Positions 16,195 through 23,450 of a stretch of 64,000 nucleotides of DNA are shown here, one piece after another. The translations under genes were made by a program, and so were the position numbers. A model generated the notes under the pieces. The model ran no database searches, had not been told where the DNA came from, and was given only the letters and a program-made list of their open reading frames with translations. This DNA comes from Streptomyces sp. NBC_01210 (GTDB lineage Bacteria; Actinomycetota; Actinomycetes; Streptomycetales; Streptomycetaceae). The stretch is from the NCBI RefSeq assembly GCF_036010325.1, contig NZ_CP108549.1, positions 8,122,001 to 8,186,000 of the forward strand. Direction: 5' to 3'. Numbering within the stretch: the stretch's first letter is position 1; each line of letters opens with the position of its first letter.

Positions 16195-19100
16195 TCATTC
16201 GACGCCGGACAGGTCATCCGGCGCGAATCTATTGGCGAAAGTCAGCCACTGGGAAGGGCGATCCTGATATCTGCGAGGGACAAACTTCTCGTCCGTGTAG
16301 TACTGCAGCAATCGCTCTTCGCCATTCGTCCGCCGAATGCGAACACCGCTTTCGTCCTGCTCGGTGCGCTGCACCGCTGTGCCGATGCGGACCACTCGGC
16401 CGTTCCCCCGCAGATCGTGCTCGACAGCCGCCGCCAGGGCTGCGAAATCTGCTTCCTCGCAGGCGAAGACCACTTCCCAGTCATGACCGGCACTGAACAG
16501 GAACAGTCCCGTCGGGAGACCGAGGATGCCGGCGAGCGTGCGTGCCTCGTCGCCGATGATGTCGGAGATTGCGGCCTCGTCGAGTTCGAAGCCCACACTG
16601 CTCTCCCGCCCGAGAATTTCCAGGCAGGCCAGTACACCGTCGCTTGTGTCCATGGCGGACTTCATGAGGCCGGTGCGTACGGCGCTTGCCATGACTCTGT
16701 CCGGCAGATACAGCAGCTCGTACTTCGCCTTGGGGTCGACGACTTTCCGCAGCTGGGGGAAGTCACGCATGACGCCGGAGCGGTCCATACGGTAGTACTC
16801 GACCAGCTCCTGAGCCCATCGAGTGCCGATCGGGCGGCACCCGCCGGTGGGGCTGGAAGCGAGTGTGATGCCGATGGCATGCCCCTGGCGCACTGAATTC
16901 CTGGTGAGAATACGGGACTTGTCGACGTATCCGATGCCCACGCAGCCCACCGACTGCTCGCTGCGCTCCTTGGCATCTCCCCCGATGACGGCGACGCCGT
17001 AGCGAGCCGCCTCGCGCACCACAGCCTCGATCAGACGCCGGGCATAGCCGACCGAGACCGAACGCGACAGGAAGAGATTGAGGAGCAGCCCGACCGGCTG
17101 GGCACCCATGGAAATGATGTCGGCCAGCGTCTGGACCACCGTGAAACGGCCCACGTACTCGGGTGACTTGCCGGGTTCGGCCAGCGATCCCGGAGCGGAG
17201 TCCGTTGTGTACACAAGGCCTTGACCGTTGGCCGCTCCGTCGAACGACACGACCGCGGCGTCGTCACCGATGCCTACGGTGAGGCTGAAATTGCGGTCCA
17301 GCTCCGGGCCGTGCGTAGCGGTGTGCTCGCGGATCCACTTGTGGAAGTGGTACTCGCCGACGGAGATGAGTGGGGTGTTGTCCGGAACCTCGTTCATGGC
17401 CCGACGGCCGCTGTGCTCCAATTCGAAGCGCAACTCCATGCCTTCTTTGGCGAGCCGGATCTCCTGATAGAGCCTGTCCGCGTGTTCCAGATGCTCGCGG
17501 TACAGGGTCCCGGCGTCGTCGTCCGGACTGCGGGACATCCGGAAGTAGCCGCGGGCCAGGGCCGCATGCGCCCTTGCCAGAGCCGGTCGGAGGCCCCGCT
17601 GGTTGAAGACCTGACGGCCGAGCTCATAGCTGTCGAGCGCCCGCTCCATGTTCCCCAGCACTTCGTACAGCCCGCCGAGGGACAGATGGGAGAGACCGAG
17701 GGTGTAGCTGTGTCCGTGGACCTCGCGCATGCGCAGCGCCTTGCGCAGATACTCTTCCGCGCGCGTCAAGTTCTCGCGCCTGCTGGGGACATGCCGGGTC
17801 CAGGCCCGGCCCAGCCAGTCGTAGATCGTTGCCAGCCGGATCGGGTTCTCGAAGCCGGAAAGGATCTCCAGCGCGCTGTGAGCACGCTCGGTCGGCGGGT
17901 CTGCATGGGTGTGCGTCCCGTCGCGGTCGTCGATCGTCGCGTCGACGTACATCAGCACGGCCGAGAGATAGCGCGCCGCTCCATGCCTCTCCTCGCTCCG
18001 GACGGCAAGCAGCTGTTTGGCGTCCTTGAGGCTGCTGCGGGCTCGGGTGAAGTCCATCCGTGCCACATACAGCTGCGCCAGCTCCCGCAGGCAGTCTGCG
18101 AGCACCAGGTCGCCGTAGCTGCCGTCGGTGGATTCCGCGAGATACTCCGCGACGCCGATCGTGCGCTGGATCACGCGCTCACCGGCGTCGAAACTGCCGC
18201 GCTCGCGGAGCACGTTCCCGAGGACACGGCCGGTCTGCACATAGCCGGGCAACTCGCCGGCGGCCCGGAACTCCAGCTGCAGATTCGTGATCTCCTGCTC
18301 GATACCGGCCGACCGCCGGTCGCCCAGCTCGTATTCGAGTGACATTCGCTCGAGCGTGAGATGCAGCCGAAGGTTCTCCGCCTGTGCGGTCAGATCGGAG
18401 GGTGTGGCCAGCAGCTCGTTGTGGATCAATTCGACGGCCTGCCGCCAGTCGCCGCGGAATCTGAGAGCGAGCGCCTGGTTGTAGACCGCGGAGAGCCTCA
18501 GATGGTCGCCCGCATTGAGCTCACTCACAGCGATTCGGTAGGCCTCAGCGGCCAGTTCGGCGACTCGGGGCGAGCAACAGAGACGGTCGACCAGCACATT
18601 GATCGGCGTTCTGTCGTTGGCGGCAAGCACCTGCTCGTTCAGCTTGGCCACCCGGGACTGGGGAGCGGCTTTCCGCCCGGGCCGGCTCGCCACCCTGCGG
18701 GCCTGGGGGATGAATTCGTTCACCGAGAACGAGGGCGCGTCCAGCTCGGGAGCGGGAGGGGGAGCGTCTCCGGCGACTGCGAGATACACCGGAGACTCGG
18801 CAGCGGCATGCTCCAGTTCCTTGCGTCCCAGGCTGTAGGTTTCGGCCGACGCGACTGTCCACAGGAGAACGTGCGGGATTTCCGTGGCATTCGCCTCGCC
18901 CGGTCCACCTTTCCTCCGCCATCCGGGCCGCGCCTGAATAATGAGGTCGGCCAGCGCTCTGTCCTCGATGTCGTACAGCAGGACCGCGTTCTCCAGGGGG
19001 ACACCGGATGGATTGTTCCGCGGGCTCGGCCTTGAGGGCGGCGAGGCCTGCACCTCTTGATGCAGCAGCCGTACGAGCAGCTCGTGGACCTGACGCCACT

Positions 19101-19455
19101 GGGCGTCGGTGTCCTCCCAGGTCTCGCTGATCTCCAGGCGGCGGTACGCCGTGTACGACTTGGCCGGTGCACTGCGGGACGACAGCCCGGTGAAGACCGC
19201 GACGACCTTCTTGCCGAACGCCTCGGCGAAGTCGAGCTCCCGTTGCGTGGCCCGTGCGTGGGCGTAGGCGCTGGTGACCAGGGCCACGACGAGGTCGCAG
19301 TCCTGAATGGCGTTGGCCATTTCCACGCGCGGTGAACTGGCCCCGAAATCGTCCTCCATGATGACCCGGAAGCCGGATGCGGCGAGCTCTCGGCCGAGCC
19401 ACACAGCCCGGTTCTTCTGGTGGTTCTCAAAGCTGAGGAAAACGGTGAGCTGCAT
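16195..19455 (-). CDS. TIR-TPR-AIR synthase (ThiL/PurM-like) fusion protein
   Basis: A 1086-aa three-part protein. Residues 1-140 are a TIR (or TIR-like SEFIR) domain: VFLSFENHQKN, ASGFRVIMEDDF, CDLVVALVTSAYAHARATQREL and KKVVAVFTG; Glu73 in QREL sits where catalytic NADase TIR domains carry their glutamate. Residues about 250-680 are helical TPR-type repeats (LRELAQLYVARMDFTRARSSL, LSLGGLYEVLGNMERALDSY). Residues about 690-1086 form a ThiL-like PurM domain with GIGDDAAV near 729, ISMGAQPVGLLLNL, VIGGDAKERSEQS, MDTSDGVLACLEIL and GHDWEVVF. Start: ATG 19455 with GGGGGGAC upstream. No ribosome binding site precedes the internal Met687, so the parts are one protein. It lies 41 bases after the GNAT gene and heads the sugar-enzyme operon. 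Function unknown; NAD cleavage and an ATP-dependent step are both plausible. Confidence 0.85.
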   Translation of the reverse strand: MQLTVFLSFENHQKNRAVWLGRELAASGFRVIMEDDFGASSPRVEMANAIQDCDLVVALVTSAYAHARATQRELDFAEAFGKKVVAVFTGLSSRSAPAKSYTAYRRLEISETWEDTDAQWRQVHELLVRLLHQEVQASPPSRPSPRNNPSGVPLENAVLLYDIEDRALADLIIQARPGWRRKGGPGEANATEIPHVLLWTVASAETYSLGRKELEHAAAESPVYLAVAGDAPPPAPELDAPSFSVNEFIPQARRVASRPGRKAAPQSRVAKLNEQVLAANDRTPINVLVDRLCCSPRVAELAAEAYRIAVSELNAGDHLRLSAVYNQALALRFRGDWRQAVELIHNELLATPSDLTAQAENLRLHLTLERMSLEYELGDRRSAGIEQEITNLQLEFRAAGELPGYVQTGRVLGNVLRERGSFDAGERVIQRTIGVAEYLAESTDGSYGDLVLADCLRELAQLYVARMDFTRARSSLKDAKQLLAVRSEERHGAARYLSAVLMYVDATIDDRDGTHTHADPPTERAHSALEILSGFENPIRLATIYDWLGRAWTRHVPSRRENLTRAEEYLRKALRMREVHGHSYTLGLSHLSLGGLYEVLGNMERALDSYELGRQVFNQRGLRPALARAHAALARGYFRMSRSPDDDAGTLYREHLEHADRLYQEIRLAKEGMELRFELEHSGRRAMNEVPDNTPLISVGEYHFHKWIREHTATHGPELDRNFSLTVGIGDDAAVVSFDGAANGQGLVYTTDSAPGSLAEPGKSPEYVGRFTVVQTLADIISMGAQPVGLLLNLFLSRSVSVGYARRLIEAVVREAARYGVAVIGGDAKERSEQSVGCVGIGYVDKSRILTRNSVRQGHAIGITLASSPTGGCRPIGTRWAQELVEYYRMDRSGVMRDFPQLRKVVDPKAKYELLYLPDRVMASAVRTGLMKSAMDTSDGVLACLEILGRESSVGFELDEAAISDIIGDEARTLAGILGLPTGLFLFSAGHDWEVVFACEEADFAALAAAVEHDLRGNGRVVRIGTAVQRTEQDESGVRIRRTNGEERLLQYYTDEKFVPRRYQDRPSQWLTFANRFAPDDLSGVE

Positions 19456-19496
19456 CCTTGTCCCCCCAGACGGATGTGGTGTTTCTTCCGTCAGCT

Positions 19497-20144
19497 TCAG
19501 CCCTTGTCGCTGTGAATGCGTGCGTGCAGGTGCATGTCGTGCCAGCCGTCCAGGTGTCTCGTCTGACTGCGCATCGTGCCTTCGAACGTGAACGCGGCCT
19601 TGGTGGCAACGCGGCACGACGCGGTGTTGACGGTGGAATGCGCCACCGTCACCCGATGCAGCCCTATGTCCTCGAAGGCCCATCGGGCGAGTTCCTGAAG
19701 CGCCCTTGCCGCGATGTCCTGCCCGCGGGCCGGCGGGAGGACCCAGTAGGTACAGTCGCCTCGTCCCGCGCGCAGATCGATGTAACGCAGTCCGGCACGG
19801 CCGACGATATCCCCGGTCTTCGCGTTCGTGATGGCCCAGTTCGCCCCGGACTCCCGCTGCCAACTCCGCTGCCGGGCAATGATCCACTGGCGGGCATGCT
19901 CCTCCGTGGTCACTTTCAGCATGTGCCACTTCTGGATCTCGGGATCGCTGAAGGCCTCGATGACCTGCGGAGCGTCGTCGGTTTCCCACGGCCGGAGCAC
20001 GAGTTCGTACGAGGCCTGGAGCACCGGTTGGGGCGTGTCCCCATTCTGCCGGGAGCCACGGCAGCAGGCACGAGCGAGAGCATGAGCCATATGCTGACAC
20101 GTCGGACGCCTCGGGGCACTCCTTTGGGCGAACCTGGCTGACAT
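19497..20144 (-). CDS. GNAT family N-acetyltransferase (RimJ/RimL type)
   Basis: Up to 215 aa; the conserved domain begins at about residue 44 with YELVLRPWETDDAPQVIEAF. The acetyl-CoA binding region includes YWVLPPARGQDIAARALQEL (the R/Q-x-x-G-x-G/A loop in PPARGQDIAARA) and a C-terminal RVATKAAFTFEG strand-turn typical of RimJ/RimL acetyltransferases. It transfers an acetyl group from acetyl-CoA to an amino group. The start is uncertain: ATG at 20144, ATG at 20090, or a GTG close to the domain start at 20024 are possible, none with a strong ribosome binding site. It is the first gene of the minus-strand operon that continues with the TIR fusion 41 bases downstream, so it may acetylate the amino sugar predicted for that operon or be a separate resistance gene. 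Confidence 0.82.
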   Translation of the reverse strand: MSARFAQRSAPRRPTCQHMAHALARACCRGSRQNGDTPQPVLQASYELVLRPWETDDAPQVIEAFSDPEIQKWHMLKVTTEEHARQWIIARQRSWQRESGANWAITNAKTGDIVGRAGLRYIDLRAGRGDCTYWVLPPARGQDIAARALQELARWAFEDIGLHRVTVAHSTVNTASCRVATKAAFTFEGTMRSQTRHLDGWHDMHLHARIHSDKG

Positions 20145-20218
20145 GCGACGCAGCGCCGAGAACGCCCAACTCTCCCTGCCTCAGGGGTGTACGCGGCACT
20201 GCCGGGGGCGACCGAGGT

Positions 20219-21172
20219 GTGATGATCGCGGTCATGCATGCTGGCCGGGTGACCATGCTCGCCGGCTTCCTGCCCATCTGGGCGATCACCGCCGTCGGCT
20301 GGGCGGCGGGCCGGTTCGATGTGCTCGGCGCTCAGGCGCAGACCGTGCTGGGGCGATTCGCCTTCGCGTTCGCCATGCCGGCGTTGCTGTTCCTGACGCT
20401 GTCCAGGTCACGGGTGTCCGAGCTGGCCGGCCCGGGCGTGGCGGTGTTCGCGGCCAGCCTCGTCATCGTGTTCGGGGTGGGCCTGCTGCTTGGCCGGTGG
20501 GTCTTTCGCCGCCGCCAGGCCGACCGAGCCATAGGCGCGATGGCCGGGGCCTATGTCAACTCCGCCAATCTGGGCATCCCCATCGCCGTACACGTCCTGG
20601 ACGACGCATCGTTCGTGATCGCGGCGGCGCTGTTCCAGACGCTGTTCATCACGCCGGTGATCCTGGTGCTCATAGATCTGGATGTACGGCGCGGAGCGCG
20701 CGACCGCTGGGGCCGCATCCTGAAGCTGCCCCTGCGAAATCCCATCATCGCGGCGTCGGCCGCCGGGGTGACGGTCGCCGCGGCGGGCTGGCGGCTGCCC
20801 GCCGAGCTGACCGCTCCGGTCCAGATGCTCGGCGGCGCGGCCGTGCCCGCCGCGCTGTTCGCCCTCGGGATGTCGCTGAACGCGCGGGCGCAGCGCCCCG
20901 ACGCCATGGGCCGCACCGAACGGCGCGTGCTGGTCGCGCTCAAGATCGCCGTCCAGCCGCTGCTCGCCTATGCGCTCGCGCGCTGGGGCTTCGGTCTCGA
21001 CGGGCACGAGCTGTTCGCCGTGGTGCTCTGCGCCGGTCTGCCGACGGCGCAGAACGCCTTCATCTTCGCTTCCGAGTACCGGCTGAACACTGATCTGGCC
21101 AGGGACACCGTCCTGCTGTCCACGCTGCTGTCGATGGGGTCGCTGTCGCTCATCGCCTGGCTGCTCGCGTGA
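20219..21172 (+). CDS. AEC (auxin efflux carrier) family permease
   Basis: A 317-aa integral membrane protein with about ten hydrophobic helices in the 5+5 inverted arrangement of the AEC family. Family landmarks are the N-terminal helix GFLPIWAITAVGWAAGR, YVNSANLGIPIAVHVL near residue 115 (the N-x-x-N-x-G-x-P motif), and LCAGLPTAQNAFIFASEY near 275, the matching motif of the second half. Such carriers move small organic acids such as malate or malonate. The GTG at 20219 is the longest start; ATG at 20255 would begin immediately before the first helix. Divergent from the GNAT/TIR operon; no functional link is evident. Confidence 0.88.
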   Translation: MMIAVMHAGRVTMLAGFLPIWAITAVGWAAGRFDVLGAQAQTVLGRFAFAFAMPALLFLTLSRSRVSELAGPGVAVFAASLVIVFGVGLLLGRWVFRRRQADRAIGAMAGAYVNSANLGIPIAVHVLDDASFVIAAALFQTLFITPVILVLIDLDVRRGARDRWGRILKLPLRNPIIAASAAGVTVAAAGWRLPAELTAPVQMLGGAAVPAALFALGMSLNARAQRPDAMGRTERRVLVALKIAVQPLLAYALARWGFGLDGHELFAVVLCAGLPTAQNAFIFASEYRLNTDLARDTVLLSTLLSMGSLSLIAWLLA

Positions 21173-21244
21173 CCGCGGCGTCCGGCGACTGAGGACGGAC
21201 CGGCAGCCGGACGGCCCCGGCCACCGCGCCGACGGTCGACCGCC

Positions 21245-21604
21245 CTACCCCTCGACCGCCTCCGGCACAGGCTCTCCGGACATCGCCGCGGCCATCCGCA
21301 GATGCGGTGCGGCGTCCCGCGGGCGCCCCTGGCGCTCCAGTGTGCGGCCGAGCATCAGCCGTGCGTAGTGCTCCACGGGGCTGAGCTCCAGGACGGCGCG
21401 CAGCTCGGCCTCCGCCAAGCGCAGCCGTGCCGAGTGGTAGTAGGCGCGGGCGAGCAGCAGACGCGGCGCGATCTTCTCCGGCGACTCGGCGACCAGACCG
21501 GCGAGAATGCGGGCCGCGGTGACGTACTCCTTGGCGTCGAAGAACAACTGCGCACGATCCCACCGCTCCGCGGGGGTGCCGAACTCGTAGTACGTCTCGT
21601 TCAC
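21245..21604 (-). CDS. Tetratricopeptide repeat protein
   Basis: A 119-aa TPR protein, all helical, with three repeat-like units: FDAKEYVTAARILAGLVAE, ARAYYHSARLRLAEAELRAV and LGRTLERQGRPRDAAPHL. Start is GTG at 21604, chosen for the strong GAGGAGGAG ribosome binding site 6 bases upstream and the natural N-terminus NETYYEFGTP; the open frame continues far upstream but only as antisense of the pirin gene. It is divergent from pirin across a 129-bp promoter region. Likely an adaptor; function unknown. Confidence 0.82.
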   Translation of the reverse strand: MNETYYEFGTPAERWDRAQLFFDAKEYVTAARILAGLVAESPEKIAPRLLLARAYYHSARLRLAEAELRAVLELSPVEHYARLMLGRTLERQGRPRDAAPHLRMAAAMSGEPVPEAVEG

Positions 21605-21733
21605 GTGCTCTCCTCCTCGAGCCCCGGTCTGCTGCTTGCACGGTTCACAGCAAAGAGAGATGGTTGAATATTCCACTATAATTTGGGCGTGGGGGCTGAC
21701 GGCTCGCGTCCGTACAGGAATAGGTTGAGCGCC
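21605..21733. promoter_or_regulatory. Divergent promoter region of TPR and pirin genes
   Basis: An AT-rich island, unusual here, includes TTGAATATTCCACTATAAT with a perfect TATAAT at 21677-21682, a good -10 element for the pirin gene whose start is about 52 bases downstream. I see no well-spaced -35 hexamer. Confidence 0.5.
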
Positions 21734-22699
21734 ATGAGCAATCTCGATCGTCAGGCCGCCCTCTCCGTCTGCGGCGGTCGTGGCTTCGTCGTCGCCGAAC
21801 CCGTCCGCGAACTCCTCAGCCCGCGCCATGTCCGGCTCGGCGAATCCACCGAGGTCCGCAGGCTGCTGCCCAACCTCGGCCGCCGCATGGTGGGAGCCTG
21901 GGCCTTCGTCGACCACTACGGCCCCGACGACATCGCCGACGAGCCCGGTATGCAGGTCCCGCCCCACCCGCACATGGGACTCCAGACCGTGAGCTGGCTC
22001 CACGAGGGCGAGGTGCTGCACCGCGACAGCACCGGCAGCCTGGCGACGATCCGACCGCGCGAACTCGGCCTGATGACCTCCGGCCGTGCGATCAGTCACT
22101 CCGAGGAGAGCCCCAAGCCGCACGCCCCCTTCCTGCACGGAGCCCAGCTCTGGGTCGCGCTCCCCGACGCCGAACGGAACGTCGAGCCGCAGTTCCAGCA
22201 CCACGCGGACCTGCCGACCGTCAGCGGGCCCGGCCTGACCGCCACCGTCATCCTCGGTCAGCTCGACGGCGCCCTCTCGCCCGGCACCACCTACACCCCG
22301 CTCGTCGGCGCCGATCTGGCGCTCTCCCGGGGTGCGGCGGCGAGCCTGCCGCTGGACCCCGACTTCGAGTACGCCGTGCTCTGCATGTCCGGCGAGACGC
22401 ATGTCGACGGCGTGCCCGTACTGCCAGGTTCGATGCTCTACCTCGGCTGCGGCCGCACCGAACTCCCCTTGCGCGCCGAATCCGACGCGGGCCTGATGCT
22501 CCTGGGCGGCGAGCCCTTCGAGGAGGAGATCGTCATGTGGTGGAACTTCATCGGGCGTACGAACGAGGAGATCGCGCAGGCGCGGGCGGACTGGATGACC
22601 AGCTCCCGCTTCGGCGAGGTGAAGGGCTACGACGGCGGCCGGCTGCCTGCTCCCGAGCTGCCCCCGGTGGCCCTGAAACCACGGGGAAGGGTGCGCTGA
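21734..22699 (+). CDS. Pirin family protein (bicupin)
   Basis: A 321-aa pirin with two cupin domains. The N-terminal cupin holds the metal ligands in PHPHMGLQTVSWLHEGEVLH (His pairs near residue 78 and further His/Glu downstream), and the family motif GLMTSGRAISHSEES follows. The C-terminal cupin has EYAVLCMSGETHVDGVPV, and the family end GGEPFEEEIVMWWNFIGRTNEEI is clear. Bacterial pirins bind Fe or other metals; some are quercetinases and others regulate metabolic enzymes. ATG at 21734 is preceded by a weak GTTGAG. Function beyond the family is not inferable. Confidence 0.92.
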   Translation: MSNLDRQAALSVCGGRGFVVAEPVRELLSPRHVRLGESTEVRRLLPNLGRRMVGAWAFVDHYGPDDIADEPGMQVPPHPHMGLQTVSWLHEGEVLHRDSTGSLATIRPRELGLMTSGRAISHSEESPKPHAPFLHGAQLWVALPDAERNVEPQFQHHADLPTVSGPGLTATVILGQLDGALSPGTTYTPLVGADLALSRGAAASLPLDPDFEYAVLCMSGETHVDGVPVLPGSMLYLGCGRTELPLRAESDAGLMLLGGEPFEEEIVMWWNFIGRTNEEIAQARADWMTSSRFGEVKGYDGGRLPAPELPPVALKPRGRVR

Positions 22700-22730
22700 A
22701 CTGCGGTGATGTGTGTGGTGTATCCGGTCA

Positions 22731-23450
22731 TCAGGCGCCGGCCAGGGTGCTGGGGCCGCCCGTCAGGGCGATGTGCAGGCCGTCCGGCCGGACGTGCACG
22801 GACGTGGCTTTGAGTCCGAGCGGGTAGTCCTTGTGCGCGCCCGGCGACGATCCAGGGCTGCCGTTGCCCATCCCGAGCCGGCTGGTGGGGACGGAGCGGC
22901 CGAACACGGTGAGCCCGTCGACGGCGAGGGTGACCCTCCCGCCCTTCAGTACGGGATGCAGCGTCAACTGTCCGGCGCCGGCCGGGCCGACGGCGGCGAG
23001 GATGGTTCCCTTCGCCGGGTCGGTGGTGACCGATGCGACCGGTACGGACGGGGCGGCGGTCTGGATCGCGGCGGCGAGGGACTGCGTCCCGGCGGTCACC
23101 TGGGCGTGGGTGCTGCCGACGGTCGCCGTGTCGCCGAGGCGTACGTCGTCGAGCTGTGCGTGGACGGAGACCTGGGAGAGGGGGCCGAGGTGGGCGTCGT
23201 CGCTGCTGATGTCGAGTCTGGGGATGTTCTTGTGTGCCAGGTCCCACAGAACCCAGTCGCCGGCCACGCTGACCGCCACGTTGTCGCCGAGAGAGGGTGC
23301 TGCTTCGGCGATGCGATTCTGGATCATGTTGCGGGCCATGAACTCGGCCGCGCCCGTGGCGACGGCGGCTACCAGGACCACGGCGGCAGTGACCGTGAGG
23401 ACGAGGTGCCGGCGCATGGCAGCCCGGGTCTTCGTCAGATGGTGCTTCAT
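22731..23450 (-). CDS. DUF2993 (LmeA-like) lipid-binding membrane-anchored protein
   Basis: A 239-aa protein with one N-terminal membrane helix (LVLTVTAAVVLVAAVATGAAE, about residues 16-36), then an extracytoplasmic beta-rich domain starting MARNMIQNRIAEA and containing DDVRLGDTATVGSTHAQVT and GRVTLAVDGLTVFGRSVP. This is the DUF2993/LmeA pattern; the mycobacterial member takes part in lipomannan elongation and the fold binds lipids. The start ATG at 23450 overlaps the stop of the MMPL gene (ATGA), so the two are translationally coupled and probably cooperate in lipid or lipoglycan handling at the cell surface. Confidence 0.82.
   Translation of the reverse strand: MKHHLTKTRAAMRRHLVLTVTAAVVLVAAVATGAAEFMARNMIQNRIAEAAPSLGDNVAVSVAGDWVLWDLAHKNIPRLDISSDDAHLGPLSQVSVHAQLDDVRLGDTATVGSTHAQVTAGTQSLAAAIQTAAPSVPVASVTTDPAKGTILAAVGPAGAGQLTLHPVLKGGRVTLAVDGLTVFGRSVPTSRLGMGNGSPGSSPGAHKDYPLGLKATSVHVRPDGLHIALTGGPSTLAGA

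Noticed and set aside
17395..17398. Internal ATG (Met687) as an independent AIR-synthase gene
   Set aside because: No ribosome binding site upstream, and the preceding TPR helices run into it without stop, so a single fused protein is simpler.
19456..20289. Upstream extension of the TIR fusion frame (another 278 codons)
   Set aside because: It lies antisense-like over the GNAT gene in a different frame, has no domain content, and ATG 19455 has a strong ribosome binding site.
21180..21212. Hairpin between the AEC and TPR genes
   Set aside because: Only a 7-bp stem with a 19-base loop; too weak to call a terminator.
21605..22402. Long minus-strand extension of the TPR gene across pirin
   Set aside because: It is antisense to the pirin gene; GTG 21604 with GAGGAGGAG is the natural start.
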